The translations under genes were made by a program, and so were the position numbers. DNA of 55,893 bases, taken from contig JAUILF010000003.1 in assembly GCA_030433135.1 (NCBI GenBank), positions 1-55,893 of the forward strand, given 5' to 3'. The DNA is from Bacteroidia bacterium (GTDB lineage: Bacteria; Bacteroidota; Bacteroidia; Chitinophagales; Saprospiraceae). Positions 46,339 through 55,601 of this stretch are shown here, in pieces; the first letter of the stretch is position 1; every line of letters starts with the position of its first letter. The notes beneath the pieces are model-generated. The model worked only from the letters and a program-made list of their open reading frames with translations, ran no database searches and was not told the DNA's origin.

Positions 46339-47715
46339 TTAAAATTCTCTGATCTTGATATTTTTAAATGAGACTGTATTACCGTGATCCTGGAGCAGGA
46401 TGTGACCGCGAGGTAATCGTCCGAAGTTTTCCCATTTTTCGTATTTACTCTTCTCTACCAGGGAGGCAAACATTTGGGAGAAACGATCAAACTCTACAAC
46501 TTTGATGTTGTTGAGCCAGTGCTCTACATGGCCGCCTTTTACCACAATTCTGGCACGGTTCCAGCCGGTACCTGAAACACGTTTTCGAGATCCTCCCGGT
46601 TCGGACAGGTTGTCTGCCCGGATCAAATCATATAATGAACCTACGGTTCTGTTACCATTAACACCCTGCTTGGCATCGGGATGCTTTTCATCATCCAATA
46701 CCTGAAATTCCAGACCGATTGCAGAACCTGATCCCTTATTGAGCTCGGGATCCACAAAATACTTGATTCCACTATTAGCACCCTCGGTCATCTTAAAGTC
46801 TACAATCAATTCAAAATCACTATAGGTATCAATAGTGACAATGTCACCTCCGTTTCTGGACTCGCCTCCGCCGGATTCTTCCACAGTAAGTACTGCATCT
46901 GACATGTTCCAGCCATTTTCGGGAACATGATCGAGTTTGGCGCCACGCCAACCATTGGTGGTTTTGCCATCCCAAAGCATGCGCCATCCGGTTCTTTTTT
47001 CATGCTCAGTCAACATGCCTGAGTAGTTGAACTCTGGAACATCCGGATCGGGGTCCATGCGATATTTCTCGACATCTTCAGTGATAATCCGGATATTTTT
47101 CCACTGTATGCTTTTACCCACCTGATCCTCATTGCGGATGCTGTGAACTTGCAATCCAATGAAACCACTATCGGTAAGATCGTCGACCAGGTTGGCACAT
47201 TGTATACCATTGACCCAGGTCCTGATATAGGGACCGATGGCTTCTATCCGGATATGGTTCCATGTACCTACCATAAAAGCATCAGCTCCTTTGGGGTTTC
47301 GGGTCATGGGATATAGCCATCCTCTACGGGCTTCGTCATAAACTCCCGCTGTCCAGCGGCGGTCAGATGGATCGAGTTCGATCTGATAGCCATGAACTCT
47401 TCCATCACGATAGTCAGGCTTGCTAAGGCTCCGGATTTGAATACCCGAGTTGAGCCCGTATTCCAGCAGGACCTCCAGTTCGAGGATGAAATCTCCATAG
47501 TCCTCTTCGGTACACAGAAAGGTATTAGGAGTGTTGAGCTCGGAGATACCTACGATAGCTCCGTCCTTGATCTCATATTTGGCTGTACCATTTTTCTTGG
47601 TCCATCCGTCAAAGTCCTTTCCGTTAAATAATGTTTTCCAGGGAGCATCAGCCTGGCTGTATGACACTAAGGGTATGATTAACAATAATAGTAGTAAGGG
47701 ATAATTCCTTTTCAT
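46339..47715 (-). CDS. Tandem double-DUF1080 secreted protein
   Basis: 458 residues from the ATG at 47715 with signal MKRNYPLLLLLLIIPLVSYS; the much longer open frame upstream starts in spacer DNA and is rejected. Two DUF1080 lectin-fold domains follow one another. The first (about 25-230) has TLFNGKDFDGW, LNSGIQIRS and a strand with KNIRIITED. The second (about 250-458) has LWDGKTTNGWRG, ANSGIKYFVDPE and a closing FKNIKIREF. Single-domain members are usual, so this is a fusion or internal duplication. The family (3-keto-disaccharide hydrolase) is known to cleave C3-oxidised glycosides or act as lectin-like partners. It is co-transcribed with the oxidoreductase. Confidence 0.87.
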   Translation of the reverse strand: MKRNYPLLLLLLIIPLVSYSQADAPWKTLFNGKDFDGWTKKNGTAKYEIKDGAIVGISELNTPNTFLCTEEDYGDFILELEVLLEYGLNSGIQIRSLSKPDYRDGRVHGYQIELDPSDRRWTAGVYDEARRGWLYPMTRNPKGADAFMVGTWNHIRIEAIGPYIRTWVNGIQCANLVDDLTDSGFIGLQVHSIRNEDQVGKSIQWKNIRIITEDVEKYRMDPDPDVPEFNYSGMLTEHEKRTGWRMLWDGKTTNGWRGAKLDHVPENGWNMSDAVLTVEESGGGESRNGGDIVTIDTYSDFELIVDFKMTEGANSGIKYFVDPELNKGSGSAIGLEFQVLDDEKHPDAKQGVNGNRTVGSLYDLIRADNLSEPGGSRKRVSGTGWNRARIVVKGGHVEHWLNNIKVVEFDRFSQMFASLVEKSKYEKWENFGRLPRGHILLQDHGNTVSFKNIKIREF

Positions 47716-47784
47716 TCTTAAGCAGTTAGATTTAGAGTAATGGCAGTAAAATGTACTATAAGCACTAAAGTTACTAAAAGGCTG

Positions 47785-47824
47785 CAAAAAAAGATACGCA
47801 CCAAAGATCATTTGATGCGTATCT
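47785..47824 (-). terminator. Strong intrinsic terminator of susCD
   Basis: Read on minus, AGATACGCA (47816-47824) pairs perfectly with TGCGTATCT (47792-47800) and is followed by a run of U. It lies about 30 bp after the susD stop, separating the transporter genes from the DUF1080/oxidoreductase genes. Confidence 0.88.
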
Positions 47825-47854
47825 GAAGAATCTAATATTTGATCAAACAGAATC

Positions 47855-49600
47855 CTAGTTGTAACCGGGATTTTGTGGATAATCATTCAAAGTACGGTCG
47901 ATCTGATCTTGTGGTATAGGTCTGACCGTATGGAAATCCTGAATGTTCAGTCCTCCCACCGGATTGTACTCACGTACCCTTTCCACCAAGGTTTGAGTTC
48001 GGGTAAGGTCCATCCATCGATGCCCTTCTCCGATTAGCTCTCTGGCTCTTTCGTCCAGGATGAAGTCAAGATCAACATCTGCAGCTGAAATTTCCATGGC
48101 AGATTCCATACCCGGCCATGCTCCTCTTCTCCTTATCATGTTGATATCTTCAGCAGCACCATCAGTATTACCTTGCTGAAATCTGGCTTCAGCTCTCAAA
48201 AGGAAAGCCTCTCCCAATCTCATCAGGACAAAGTCACGCTGCCCCTGCGTCTTTTGACGATCCGGACGGGTATCATCGATCCATTTGTTCATGGATGGAA
48301 AAATACGCAGATGATTGACCGCGTCAAAATTGTAGTCGTGCCGTTTAGTATAAACGGTGTAACGAGTGCTGGCAATTTTATCATCTGTCCAATACTCATC
48401 TTCCGTGCCCAGACCTTTACCCGGACCCTGGATAATGCCAGGACCTGGAATAAACAAGGCAGTGTCACCCAATTCAAACTTACGTTGTCCCACCAGAGAT
48501 GGATCTACATAACCTGCACTGGCTTCTTCGGCAGTCCAAAGTGGAATACCACCCTCGTTGTTGGCTATCCAGGCATGCTTATAGGTCTTGTCATATCGCG
48601 CATCAACCTCCCGGTCCCAGAGACCCAGCGTATAGTCGGTGGGTCTGAATCGTTTCCAGGGACGACCGTTGTTGATATCACGGGTCATACCCGGACGTAC
48701 ATCATATTCAAAGAGGAAGTAAAGGTGTCCACGGTGTCCTTCAGGGTCAATACCCTCATCCACTTGTGACTTACTGTTTTGTACGGTCCATACAATCTCC
48801 GAATGCTGTTCATTTCCAATGACCCATAGATCAGAGAATTCGTCCAGCAAGGCAAAGCCATAGTTGTTGATTACATTACTAAACAGTGCCTCTGCCTGTG
48901 ACAGATCATTGCCCTGGGCATCGGACCGGTAACTCCTGCGTAAGAGTACTTTACCCAGCAGGAATTCTGCTGCAGGCTTGGTTGCTCGTCCAAAATCACT
49001 CTGAGTTTCAGGAAGATTGGCAATGGCAAACTCAAGATCAGGAATAATGGCCTGCGTGTACACATCGGCAATGGGAGTTCGATTGGCTTCTACTTCGATT
49101 CCAACGGTTTCTTCCAGTGTCAGGTGCACATCTCCATAGTGTGATGTCAACATAAAGTAAAATAGACCCCGCAAAAAGCGCACCTCTGCAATAGCCTGGG
49201 TCTTGATTGCCTCATCGATCTCCAAATCTGCAGATCTTGCGATGACGGCATTGGCCTGGTTGATACCACGGTAGAAATCTCTCCAGGTATCACGCACAAA
49301 ACCTTGTTGAGGGTTTAGAGCACCATCATAGCGGTTTAATGTTTTATGACCGCCATCGGCACCTTCCGTATAGGTGTCGGTCCCAAAAACGGACATGGTG
49401 AAGCCCCTTTCCGGGCCAAAAAATGGTTTGTTCCACCAGTAGGTGGCTTTAACGGCATCTTCGAATCCCTGCTGAGTCGTATAGTAGGAAGAGGCTGATA
49501 CATCGGACACCAGCTCTTCCTCCAGGTATTCCTCACAGGATGTCGTCAGGAAGACGACACTTACGATCGCCACTAGATATTTTAAATTTTTCATTTTCAT
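47855..49600 (-). CDS. susD: SusD/RagB family outer-membrane lipoprotein
   Basis: Surface glycan-binding lid lipoprotein that works with SusC. The 581 residues begin with a lipoprotein signal ending in LTTSC (acylated Cys at about 22) and an acidic post-Cys stretch (EEYLEEEL) typical of surface-exposed lipoproteins. SusD-like landmarks: YWWNKPFFGP, IARSADLEIDEAIKTQAIAE with RFLRGLFYFML, and near the C-terminus FILDERARELIGEGHRWMDL. It follows susC by 5 bp. The substrate cannot be read from this sequence. Confidence 0.95.
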   Translation of the reverse strand: MKMKNLKYLVAIVSVVFLTTSCEEYLEEELVSDVSASSYYTTQQGFEDAVKATYWWNKPFFGPERGFTMSVFGTDTYTEGADGGHKTLNRYDGALNPQQGFVRDTWRDFYRGINQANAVIARSADLEIDEAIKTQAIAEVRFLRGLFYFMLTSHYGDVHLTLEETVGIEVEANRTPIADVYTQAIIPDLEFAIANLPETQSDFGRATKPAAEFLLGKVLLRRSYRSDAQGNDLSQAEALFSNVINNYGFALLDEFSDLWVIGNEQHSEIVWTVQNSKSQVDEGIDPEGHRGHLYFLFEYDVRPGMTRDINNGRPWKRFRPTDYTLGLWDREVDARYDKTYKHAWIANNEGGIPLWTAEEASAGYVDPSLVGQRKFELGDTALFIPGPGIIQGPGKGLGTEDEYWTDDKIASTRYTVYTKRHDYNFDAVNHLRIFPSMNKWIDDTRPDRQKTQGQRDFVLMRLGEAFLLRAEARFQQGNTDGAAEDINMIRRRGAWPGMESAMEISAADVDLDFILDERARELIGEGHRWMDLTRTQTLVERVREYNPVGGLNIQDFHTVRPIPQDQIDRTLNDYPQNPGYN

Positions 49601-49605
49601 TAGTT

Positions 49606-52600
49606 TTAGAATTGTGCTTTAACTCCAAATAGAACCAGTCTGGAACTTGGTGTTGTACCAGCTCCCAGAGATGGAAGATCCTCTGTGTCCTCGTCATCCA
49701 CTTCAGGATCAAAAGTGTCATACTTGGCTGCAAACCAGAGGTTTTGACCAGACACATAGAAGCGTAGTCCACCAATCCCCCAATCGTCAGTAATGGAACT
49801 TGGTATCGTATAACCCAGAGTCAGGTTTCGCAGTTTGATGAAACTTCCATCAAAGTATCCCATCGTGGTATTGTTACGTGGTCTTTCCTGATTTTGATTA
49901 GGTCGAGGATACTGGGCATCTTGATTATCGATGGTCCAATAATCCACATTCAGATTCTGATAGCGGAAAAACAAGGAGTTGTTTCCAACGTGGAAGTTGG
50001 AATAAACTGTTTGTCCCTGACGATAGTAAAAGAAAGCACTCAGATCAAAGTTGAAGAAATTGAAATTTGTGGTCAAACCACCGTAGTAGTCAGGTACATC
50101 GCTACCGATGATTATCCGGTCATCTCCCGTGATGACGCCATCTCCATCCTGATCCCTTAATTTGATCTCTCCCGGTAATTTGGCTTCTGCTGTGTTGGCC
50201 AATTCGACCTCATCCGTGCCATAGATTCCGATGTTTTCGTAATCATACCATACCCGGATAGGCTGTCCAATAAACCATCCGTTTCCTACGTCATCCGTGG
50301 GATTTCCGTTTTCATCCGTAAGGGCCAGCTCAGTAATTTCTTCCTTGTACCCCGCAATGTTAAAGTCGATGGACCAGCTAAAGTTTTGGGTCTCAACTAA
50401 TGTGGCAAACAAACCAAGTTCAACACCAGTGGTTCGGGTTGACCCGATATTCTGGAGGATGTTGGTATATCCTGAAGTAGGAGGCAACTGACGCTCAAGA
50501 AGGATATCTTCGGTGTTGGTGAGATACCAGTCCAGAGAACCGGAAAAACGGCCATTGATAATATCGAAATCTAATCCGATATCGATCGTTTTCGAAACCT
50601 CCCAATTCAATTCATCGTTAGGAATTTCATTCAATCCAAATCCAAAAGCATTGGATCCACCAAAGGAGTATACCCTTCTAGTCAATCGACCGGCAGTTTG
50701 GTATGGAGCTACCGAAGTGTTACCCACTTCTCCGTATGAAGCCCTTAATTTCAGAGAGTTTAACCAGGCGACATCACTGAAGAGGTCATCTCCGATCTGC
50801 CATCCGGCAGAAAGACCGGGGAAGTAGTTCCACTTATCACCGGACAGACGAGATGAACCATCCGCCCTAAGGGTTGCTTGTAACATATATTTACCGGCAA
50901 TCTCATAACTCACCCGACCCATGAAAGAAGCCAGGCTCCATTCGGTCAAACGTGAGGCCAGATTACCTTTCACTGAAGCAGTTCCCAAGTTGTAAAACAA
51001 CTGAGACTCATAGGGCAGATTGGCCACTGCGGTATAATGATTTTCCTGACGGAAGCTTTGGATACTCTGAAGTAAACTTACACCCAGGTTACTATTTCCG
51101 ATTGGACGATTGTAGTTTATCAGGTTTTCCAGAGTATATCCATAATCGGTGACATTTTGAATCTCTGCATCAGCTGGTCCACCTCTATTATCATTGGTAT
51201 ACATTCCTCGGAATTCACCTCTTTGGTAGAATCGAATATCGGGACCAAAAGTAGAAGTAAAGGTCAATCCTTCCATAATATTGGCACGCAGATAGACCGG
51301 AGAAAAGATCCGGGTTACCTTACGTTCATCTACAAATGCATTGGGCAGGATTTCATTCAAAGGGTTAGTCCGGATTCCATCATTGGTAGGTAGGAACCTG
51401 GGTGTTACACCATCTTCCTGGTAAGGAATCGCCAGTGGCACGTTACCCAGGGCTTCACCCATGGTAGCACTCGATCCCCAATTCTGAATCGAATTCGATA
51501 CTGTAAATGAAATACCAGCCGTAAAAATGTCATTGATGGAATGATCAATATTGGCCCTACCGGTAATTCTGCGGTAATCCATATTGTCTATAATACCATC
51601 CTCGTCATAGTAACCCAATGAGATGTTGAACTGCGTCTTGGCAGATCCACCTCGCATACTTAACTGATGGTTGGTTTGCCATCCATCTTTTAATACCAGA
51701 TCCAGCCAGTCTACATCATTACCCATAGTCTGCAAATGAATTTCATCAAAAACATCTTCATCGGCAGGAATGGCACCATCGTAGCCGTTGCGATAGGCTT
51801 CGCGACGACCGTTGGCCCACTGCTCGCCATTCATCATATCGAGGTTGGTTATTGCACTGGTGGCTCCATAGTAGCCATCATAAGATACAATGGTTTTACC
51901 CTCCGATCCTCTTTTGGTAGTAATGATGACGACACCATTTGCACCCCTGGATCCATAGATGGCTGTCGCTGCAGCATCCTTCAAGACCTCCATGGAGGCA
52001 ATATCTTGTGGGTTGATATCGGTGATAGCAGCAGTACCGGATGTCTGGGGGATACCATCAATCACAAATAATGGGTCGTTTCCGGCAGAGATGGATCTTC
52101 TACCCCGAATGCGGATGGTAGGGGCTTGTCCGGGACGTCCCCCGGTGTTGACGATGTCCACACCGGCTACCTGGCCCTGCATGGCCTGTACACCGGATGC
52201 CACTGGGATTTTCTCCAGTTTTTCACCATCCACGGTGGCAATGGCACCGGTCACATCTCTTTTCTTTTGAATACCATAACCGACAACAACGACCTCATCG
52301 AGAAGCTCTGAAGCTTCAGTGAGCTCAATATTAATCGTTGTTCGTCCATCAACGGCGATTTCCTGACGGCCATATCCGGTGTATGACACCTCCAGGATTG
52401 CTCCATCCTGGACCGTCAGCGAATAAGTACCGTCAAAATCAGTGGTAGTACCATTCGTGGTACCTTTTTCCAGGATGGTCGCACCAACCAGCGGTGTACC
52501 CTCCGTGTCCGTGATCGTACCAGATACAGTTACCTCCATATCGGAGACTGTTTCTGATGCAGTTGCATGGTTGATCGGAATCACAACCATACCAAGTAAT

Positions 52601-52653
52601 CCCAGGCATGCCAGGAGTACCAGACGTAATCTTCGTTTCATAGGTTTTAACAT
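49606..52653 (-). CDS. susC: SusC/RagA family TonB-linked outer-membrane transporter
   Basis: TonB-dependent channel of 1015 residues. A signal peptide (about 1-32; an ATG at 52641 would start it four residues later) is followed by a carboxypeptidase-regulatory-like domain at about 40-120 (VSGTITDTEGTPLVGATI, TGYGRQEI). The SusC-specific hinge ELLDEVVVVGYG and the plug (RDVTGAI, IRIRGRRSI, PLFVIDGIP, DAAATAIYGSRGANGVVIITTK) come next. The beta barrel covers the rest, with conserved YASYGEVGNTS-like and GLRFYVSGQNLW segments and a terminal aromatic F. It is first in its operon with susD. No regulator (HTCS, SusR, ECF) is adjacent. Confidence 0.95.
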   Translation of the reverse strand: MLKPMKRRLRLVLLACLGLLGMVVIPINHATASETVSDMEVTVSGTITDTEGTPLVGATILEKGTTNGTTTDFDGTYSLTVQDGAILEVSYTGYGRQEIAVDGRTTINIELTEASELLDEVVVVGYGIQKKRDVTGAIATVDGEKLEKIPVASGVQAMQGQVAGVDIVNTGGRPGQAPTIRIRGRRSISAGNDPLFVIDGIPQTSGTAAITDINPQDIASMEVLKDAAATAIYGSRGANGVVIITTKRGSEGKTIVSYDGYYGATSAITNLDMMNGEQWANGRREAYRNGYDGAIPADEDVFDEIHLQTMGNDVDWLDLVLKDGWQTNHQLSMRGGSAKTQFNISLGYYDEDGIIDNMDYRRITGRANIDHSINDIFTAGISFTVSNSIQNWGSSATMGEALGNVPLAIPYQEDGVTPRFLPTNDGIRTNPLNEILPNAFVDERKVTRIFSPVYLRANIMEGLTFTSTFGPDIRFYQRGEFRGMYTNDNRGGPADAEIQNVTDYGYTLENLINYNRPIGNSNLGVSLLQSIQSFRQENHYTAVANLPYESQLFYNLGTASVKGNLASRLTEWSLASFMGRVSYEIAGKYMLQATLRADGSSRLSGDKWNYFPGLSAGWQIGDDLFSDVAWLNSLKLRASYGEVGNTSVAPYQTAGRLTRRVYSFGGSNAFGFGLNEIPNDELNWEVSKTIDIGLDFDIINGRFSGSLDWYLTNTEDILLERQLPPTSGYTNILQNIGSTRTTGVELGLFATLVETQNFSWSIDFNIAGYKEEITELALTDENGNPTDDVGNGWFIGQPIRVWYDYENIGIYGTDEVELANTAEAKLPGEIKLRDQDGDGVITGDDRIIIGSDVPDYYGGLTTNFNFFNFDLSAFFYYRQGQTVYSNFHVGNNSLFFRYQNLNVDYWTIDNQDAQYPRPNQNQERPRNNTTMGYFDGSFIKLRNLTLGYTIPSSITDDWGIGGLRFYVSGQNLWFAAKYDTFDPEVDDEDTEDLPSLGAGTTPSSRLVLFGVKAQF

Positions 52654-53041
52654 ATTTAATTAAAAATCAAATTCATACCAGACCATAACCAGGTGAGTGG
52701 CTAAAGTCTCTCGCTCTCTATTTTTGTAATAGTTTCCTTAAAGATGGCAGTAGGGCATCAGGTGTTGGAATGACAGCCTTTTATTGACGTGCCTAATATC
52801 TAGTATTATCTCAACAAAAAGAAGGATTCTTTGGAAAAGACTTCATTTTCCCAAAAAATCTTCCCTTTCCTAAAAAAATAGCTGTGTTTATTTGTCAAAA
52901 TGGCAATCAAGTTTGGCACCCGATGGTGCTATTCACTCAACGTTTGGTCATAGCCTGATGCTGTCCAGTTGAGTGAAATTTGGCAAGAAAAATCGAAAAA
53001 AGATGAAGATTAGGGCTAAAAAAGGCAATCGATTGCGAAAA
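52654..53041. other. Upstream region of the susC operon, 388 bp
   Basis: Promoter and leader region of susC on minus; on the other side is the end of the TRAP-binding-protein gene. The stretch near 52800-52880 is A/T-rich with AAAAAATC/CCAAAA runs. I find no confident TANNTTTG/TTTG pair for susC, no ORF and no strong hairpin; dctP has no visible terminator here. Confidence 0.35.
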
Positions 53042-54157
53042 TCAGGAAATTTCGTTGTAAAAAACCTTTTCGGTGAGATCGCTCCAGGGCTTGTCAAGTT
53101 CTTTAAATGACTTGAAAGAAGAGTATACTTTGGCACTTTTTGGATCTTCGGCCACTAACTCCGAAATAACTTCATCTGTTTTATCCTTTAAAAAAGAAAG
53201 GACTTCAGACGGAAATTGGCGAATATCCACACCTTCGTCCTTCATGATCTGCAGATATTCCGCATTCTTGACTTCAGATTCGGTGATCATATACTGGTTC
53301 AGTCGGGCACAAGCCGTCTCCAGGATGACCTGCAGGTCCCTGGGTAAGGAATCATAGTTAGTCTTGTTTACTACGAGTTCCAGGGCGGTGCCAGCTTCAT
53401 GCCAGCCGGGGCTGTAGTAGTACTTTGCTATCTTATGAAATCCCATTTTATAGTCATGAAACGGCCCCAGCCACTCGGTGGCATCTATGATTCCCCGTTC
53501 CAGGTTAGTGTATATTTCGCTGCCGGCTGAAAGGATGGCACTTCCCCCGGATCTTTCAAAGACACGGCCTCCCAGGCCGGGTATCCGCATTTTTAGTCCT
53601 TTGAGATCGTCAATACTGTTGATCTCACGGTTAAACCATCCACCCATTTGGGCATTACTGTTGCCGGCCAAAAAAGGAACCATATCAAATGGCTCATACA
53701 TTTCACGCCACAACTCTATGCCCCCACCACTACAGATCCAGCTGGTCACCTGGTGGGCATTCATGCCAAATGGTACTGCAGCAAAGAACTGGGCAGCCGG
53801 AATTTTTCCTGCCCAATAGTAGGCAGCTCCGTGACCCAGTTGTGCGGTACCACTGCTTACCGCATCAAAAGTTTCCAAAGGGGGTATTAGTTCACCACCA
53901 CCATATACTCTGATCTTCAGCCTACCGCCTGACATCTGATCCACCCACTCGGCAAAGAGTTCACAGCCTTCGCCGATGATAGGGAAGTTGGGTGGCCAGG
54001 TAGTAACCATGTTCCACTTATAGGTCCGATTTGGATCAAATTCCGGGGTTTTAGCCTGATCATTCCTATCGGGAGCGCAACCGGTTGCGAGTAAAGCTCC
54101 GGTGGCCAGGCCGGCACCAGATGTTTTCAAAAATTGATGGCGTGTAAGTTTTTTCAT
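53042..54157 (-). CDS. TRAP-type (DctP) substrate-binding lipoprotein, orphan
   Basis: Periplasmic solute-binding protein of the DctP/TakP family, which captures carboxylates such as 2-keto acids. The 371 residues start with a Tat-like signal in which the second Arg is His (LTRHQFLK) and a lipobox-like LLATGC at about 22-27. The binding domain shows YKWNMVTTWPP, FAEWVDQMSGGRL, the family block GGWFNREINSIDDLKGLKMR and EWLGPFHDYKMGFHK. No DctQ or DctM permease gene is within the window. Its ATG lies 2 bp after the tyrS stop, so it is co-transcribed with a housekeeping gene. Confidence 0.86.
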   Translation of the reverse strand: MKKLTRHQFLKTSGAGLATGALLATGCAPDRNDQAKTPEFDPNRTYKWNMVTTWPPNFPIIGEGCELFAEWVDQMSGGRLKIRVYGGGELIPPLETFDAVSSGTAQLGHGAAYYWAGKIPAAQFFAAVPFGMNAHQVTSWICSGGGIELWREMYEPFDMVPFLAGNSNAQMGGWFNREINSIDDLKGLKMRIPGLGGRVFERSGGSAILSAGSEIYTNLERGIIDATEWLGPFHDYKMGFHKIAKYYYSPGWHEAGTALELVVNKTNYDSLPRDLQVILETACARLNQYMITESEVKNAEYLQIMKDEGVDIRQFPSEVLSFLKDKTDEVISELVAEDPKSAKVYSSFKSFKELDKPWSDLTEKVFYNEIS

Positions 54158-54159
54158 GT

Positions 54160-55431
54160 TTATCCGGCTGTTACCAGGAATTTATTCTTTTTTCCGTTTT
54201 CGACCATCATATAAGTATCATGCAACAGCCAGGATTGATCAATTTCCTGCTCCAGGTCCCGGATTTTGTGTTTATTGATGCTTACCGCATTTCCCTTGAT
54301 GGCTCGACGGGCATCCCCCTTCGACTGGACTATGCGGGTAAGATCAGCCAGAAAATCAATAACACTGACCCTGCCCAGGAGTGTTTCCCTGGAGATGGTA
54401 AAGTTGGGAATCTCTTCTCCCACAGCTATCCATTCATCTGACGAGATCTTCTCGACAAAGCTGCTGTCTGCCTTCTTATTAAAGAGCAATTCGGACACAT
54501 TCATTACCGACTTGTACTGTTCCTCTCCGTGAATTCGAATCGTCATTTCCTCTGCAAGTACTTTCTTCAAACCCTGGAGATTGTCCCTGTACTCCAGCTC
54601 CAGTCCCTCAATCTCCTCTTTTCCCCGAAAACTGAAGTACCGGAGGAATTTTGGCAGGTCGTCGTCCGCTGTGTTGATCCAGAACTGATAAAACTTGTAA
54701 GGGGTGGTCAGGTTGGGATCCAGCCAGATGTTTCCCTCGGCAGATTTTCCGAACTTGGATCCATCAGCCTTGGTAAGCAGTGGAGTGGTGATGGCATATG
54801 CTTTTTCGCCAAGGTTGCGCCGGATAAATTCAGTACCGGAGGTAATATTTCCCCACTGATCCGAACCACCCATCTGGATAAGGCAATCATATTGCTGGTA
54901 AAGACATTGAAAATCGTAGGCCTGCAAAAGTTGATAACTAAACTCGGTGAAGGACATGCCTTTTTCCAGGCGATTTTTAACCGAGTCCTTGGCCAACATA
55001 TAACTTATATTAATAGACTTACCTACATCTCGTAAAAAATGCAGCACATTCATCTCCTGGTAAAAATCGAGATTGTTAACCATGGTGGCTGCGTTGTCAC
55101 CACTAAAATCAAGGAACCGCTTGAATTGGTTAACCTGGTGTTGCAGGTTTTGATCGAGAACTTCCGTCGATAATAACTCGCGTTCCTTGTCTTTCCCGGA
55201 AGGATCTCCGACACGACCGGTCGCACCACCCATCAGTACAATTGGTTTGTGTCCTGCCTGCTGAAAGAAATGCAGGATCATAATCTGGATGTAGTTTCCG
55301 ATGGTCAGTGAGGGAGCTGTAGGATCAAATCCGATATACCCGCAAATATCACCCTTTTCCAGGATCTCGTCAGCACCTTCAGACATATTGTGAAGCATGC
55401 CACGCCAACGAAGTTCTTCAATGAAATTCAT
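54160..55431 (-). CDS. tyrS: Tyrosyl-tRNA synthetase
   Basis: Class I aminoacyl-tRNA synthetase charging tRNA-Tyr. It has 423 residues from the ATG at 55431 (MNFIEELRWRGMLH, as in homologues); the TTG seven codons upstream is not needed. The Rossmann fold carries GFDPTAPSLTIGNY (HIGH-equivalent at about 41-47), GGATGRVGDPSG, the tyrosine-binding YQLLQAYDF and GGSDQWGN, and the second signature KFGKS (KMSKS-equivalent). A C-terminal S4-like region closes the protein (RAIKGNAVSINKHKI). A CAAAAATA at 55450-55457 (TATTTTTG on the coding strand) may be its -7 box. Confidence 0.95.
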   Translation of the reverse strand: MNFIEELRWRGMLHNMSEGADEILEKGDICGYIGFDPTAPSLTIGNYIQIMILHFFQQAGHKPIVLMGGATGRVGDPSGKDKERELLSTEVLDQNLQHQVNQFKRFLDFSGDNAATMVNNLDFYQEMNVLHFLRDVGKSINISYMLAKDSVKNRLEKGMSFTEFSYQLLQAYDFQCLYQQYDCLIQMGGSDQWGNITSGTEFIRRNLGEKAYAITTPLLTKADGSKFGKSAEGNIWLDPNLTTPYKFYQFWINTADDDLPKFLRYFSFRGKEEIEGLELEYRDNLQGLKKVLAEEMTIRIHGEEQYKSVMNVSELLFNKKADSSFVEKISSDEWIAVGEEIPNFTISRETLLGRVSVIDFLADLTRIVQSKGDARRAIKGNAVSINKHKIRDLEQEIDQSWLLHDTYMMVENGKKNKFLVTAG

Positions 55432-55601
55432 GCAACTGATTTTGGAAATCAAAAATAAGAAGGATTTTTCAGTCGGCAGTGCTCAGTCCGCAGTCTTCCG
55501 CCCGCTATAGCTCTACTCGGTTTAAAGGTTTAGTGCTGACGCGCGGCAGCTCGGCTGGGTTTAGATGTTGAAGTTTTGAGAGGTTGTGAAGACTGATAAA
55601 A
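55432..55601. other. Low-complexity spacer upstream of tyrS
   Basis: Contains a CAGTGCTCAGTCCGCAGTC stretch near 55476-55494 that resembles the CTGCAGTCC-type array at 28280-28363. No ORF or RNA gene is visible. It leads into the 82-bp tandem repeat. Confidence 0.45.

Noticed and set aside
47716-47886. 57-codon N-terminal extension of the double-DUF1080 gene
   Set aside because: It runs through the susD terminator and would bury an excellent signal peptide; the ATG at 47715 is preferred.
48173-48769. 198-codon plus frame opposite susD
   Set aside because: Shadow of susD, which has full family motifs.
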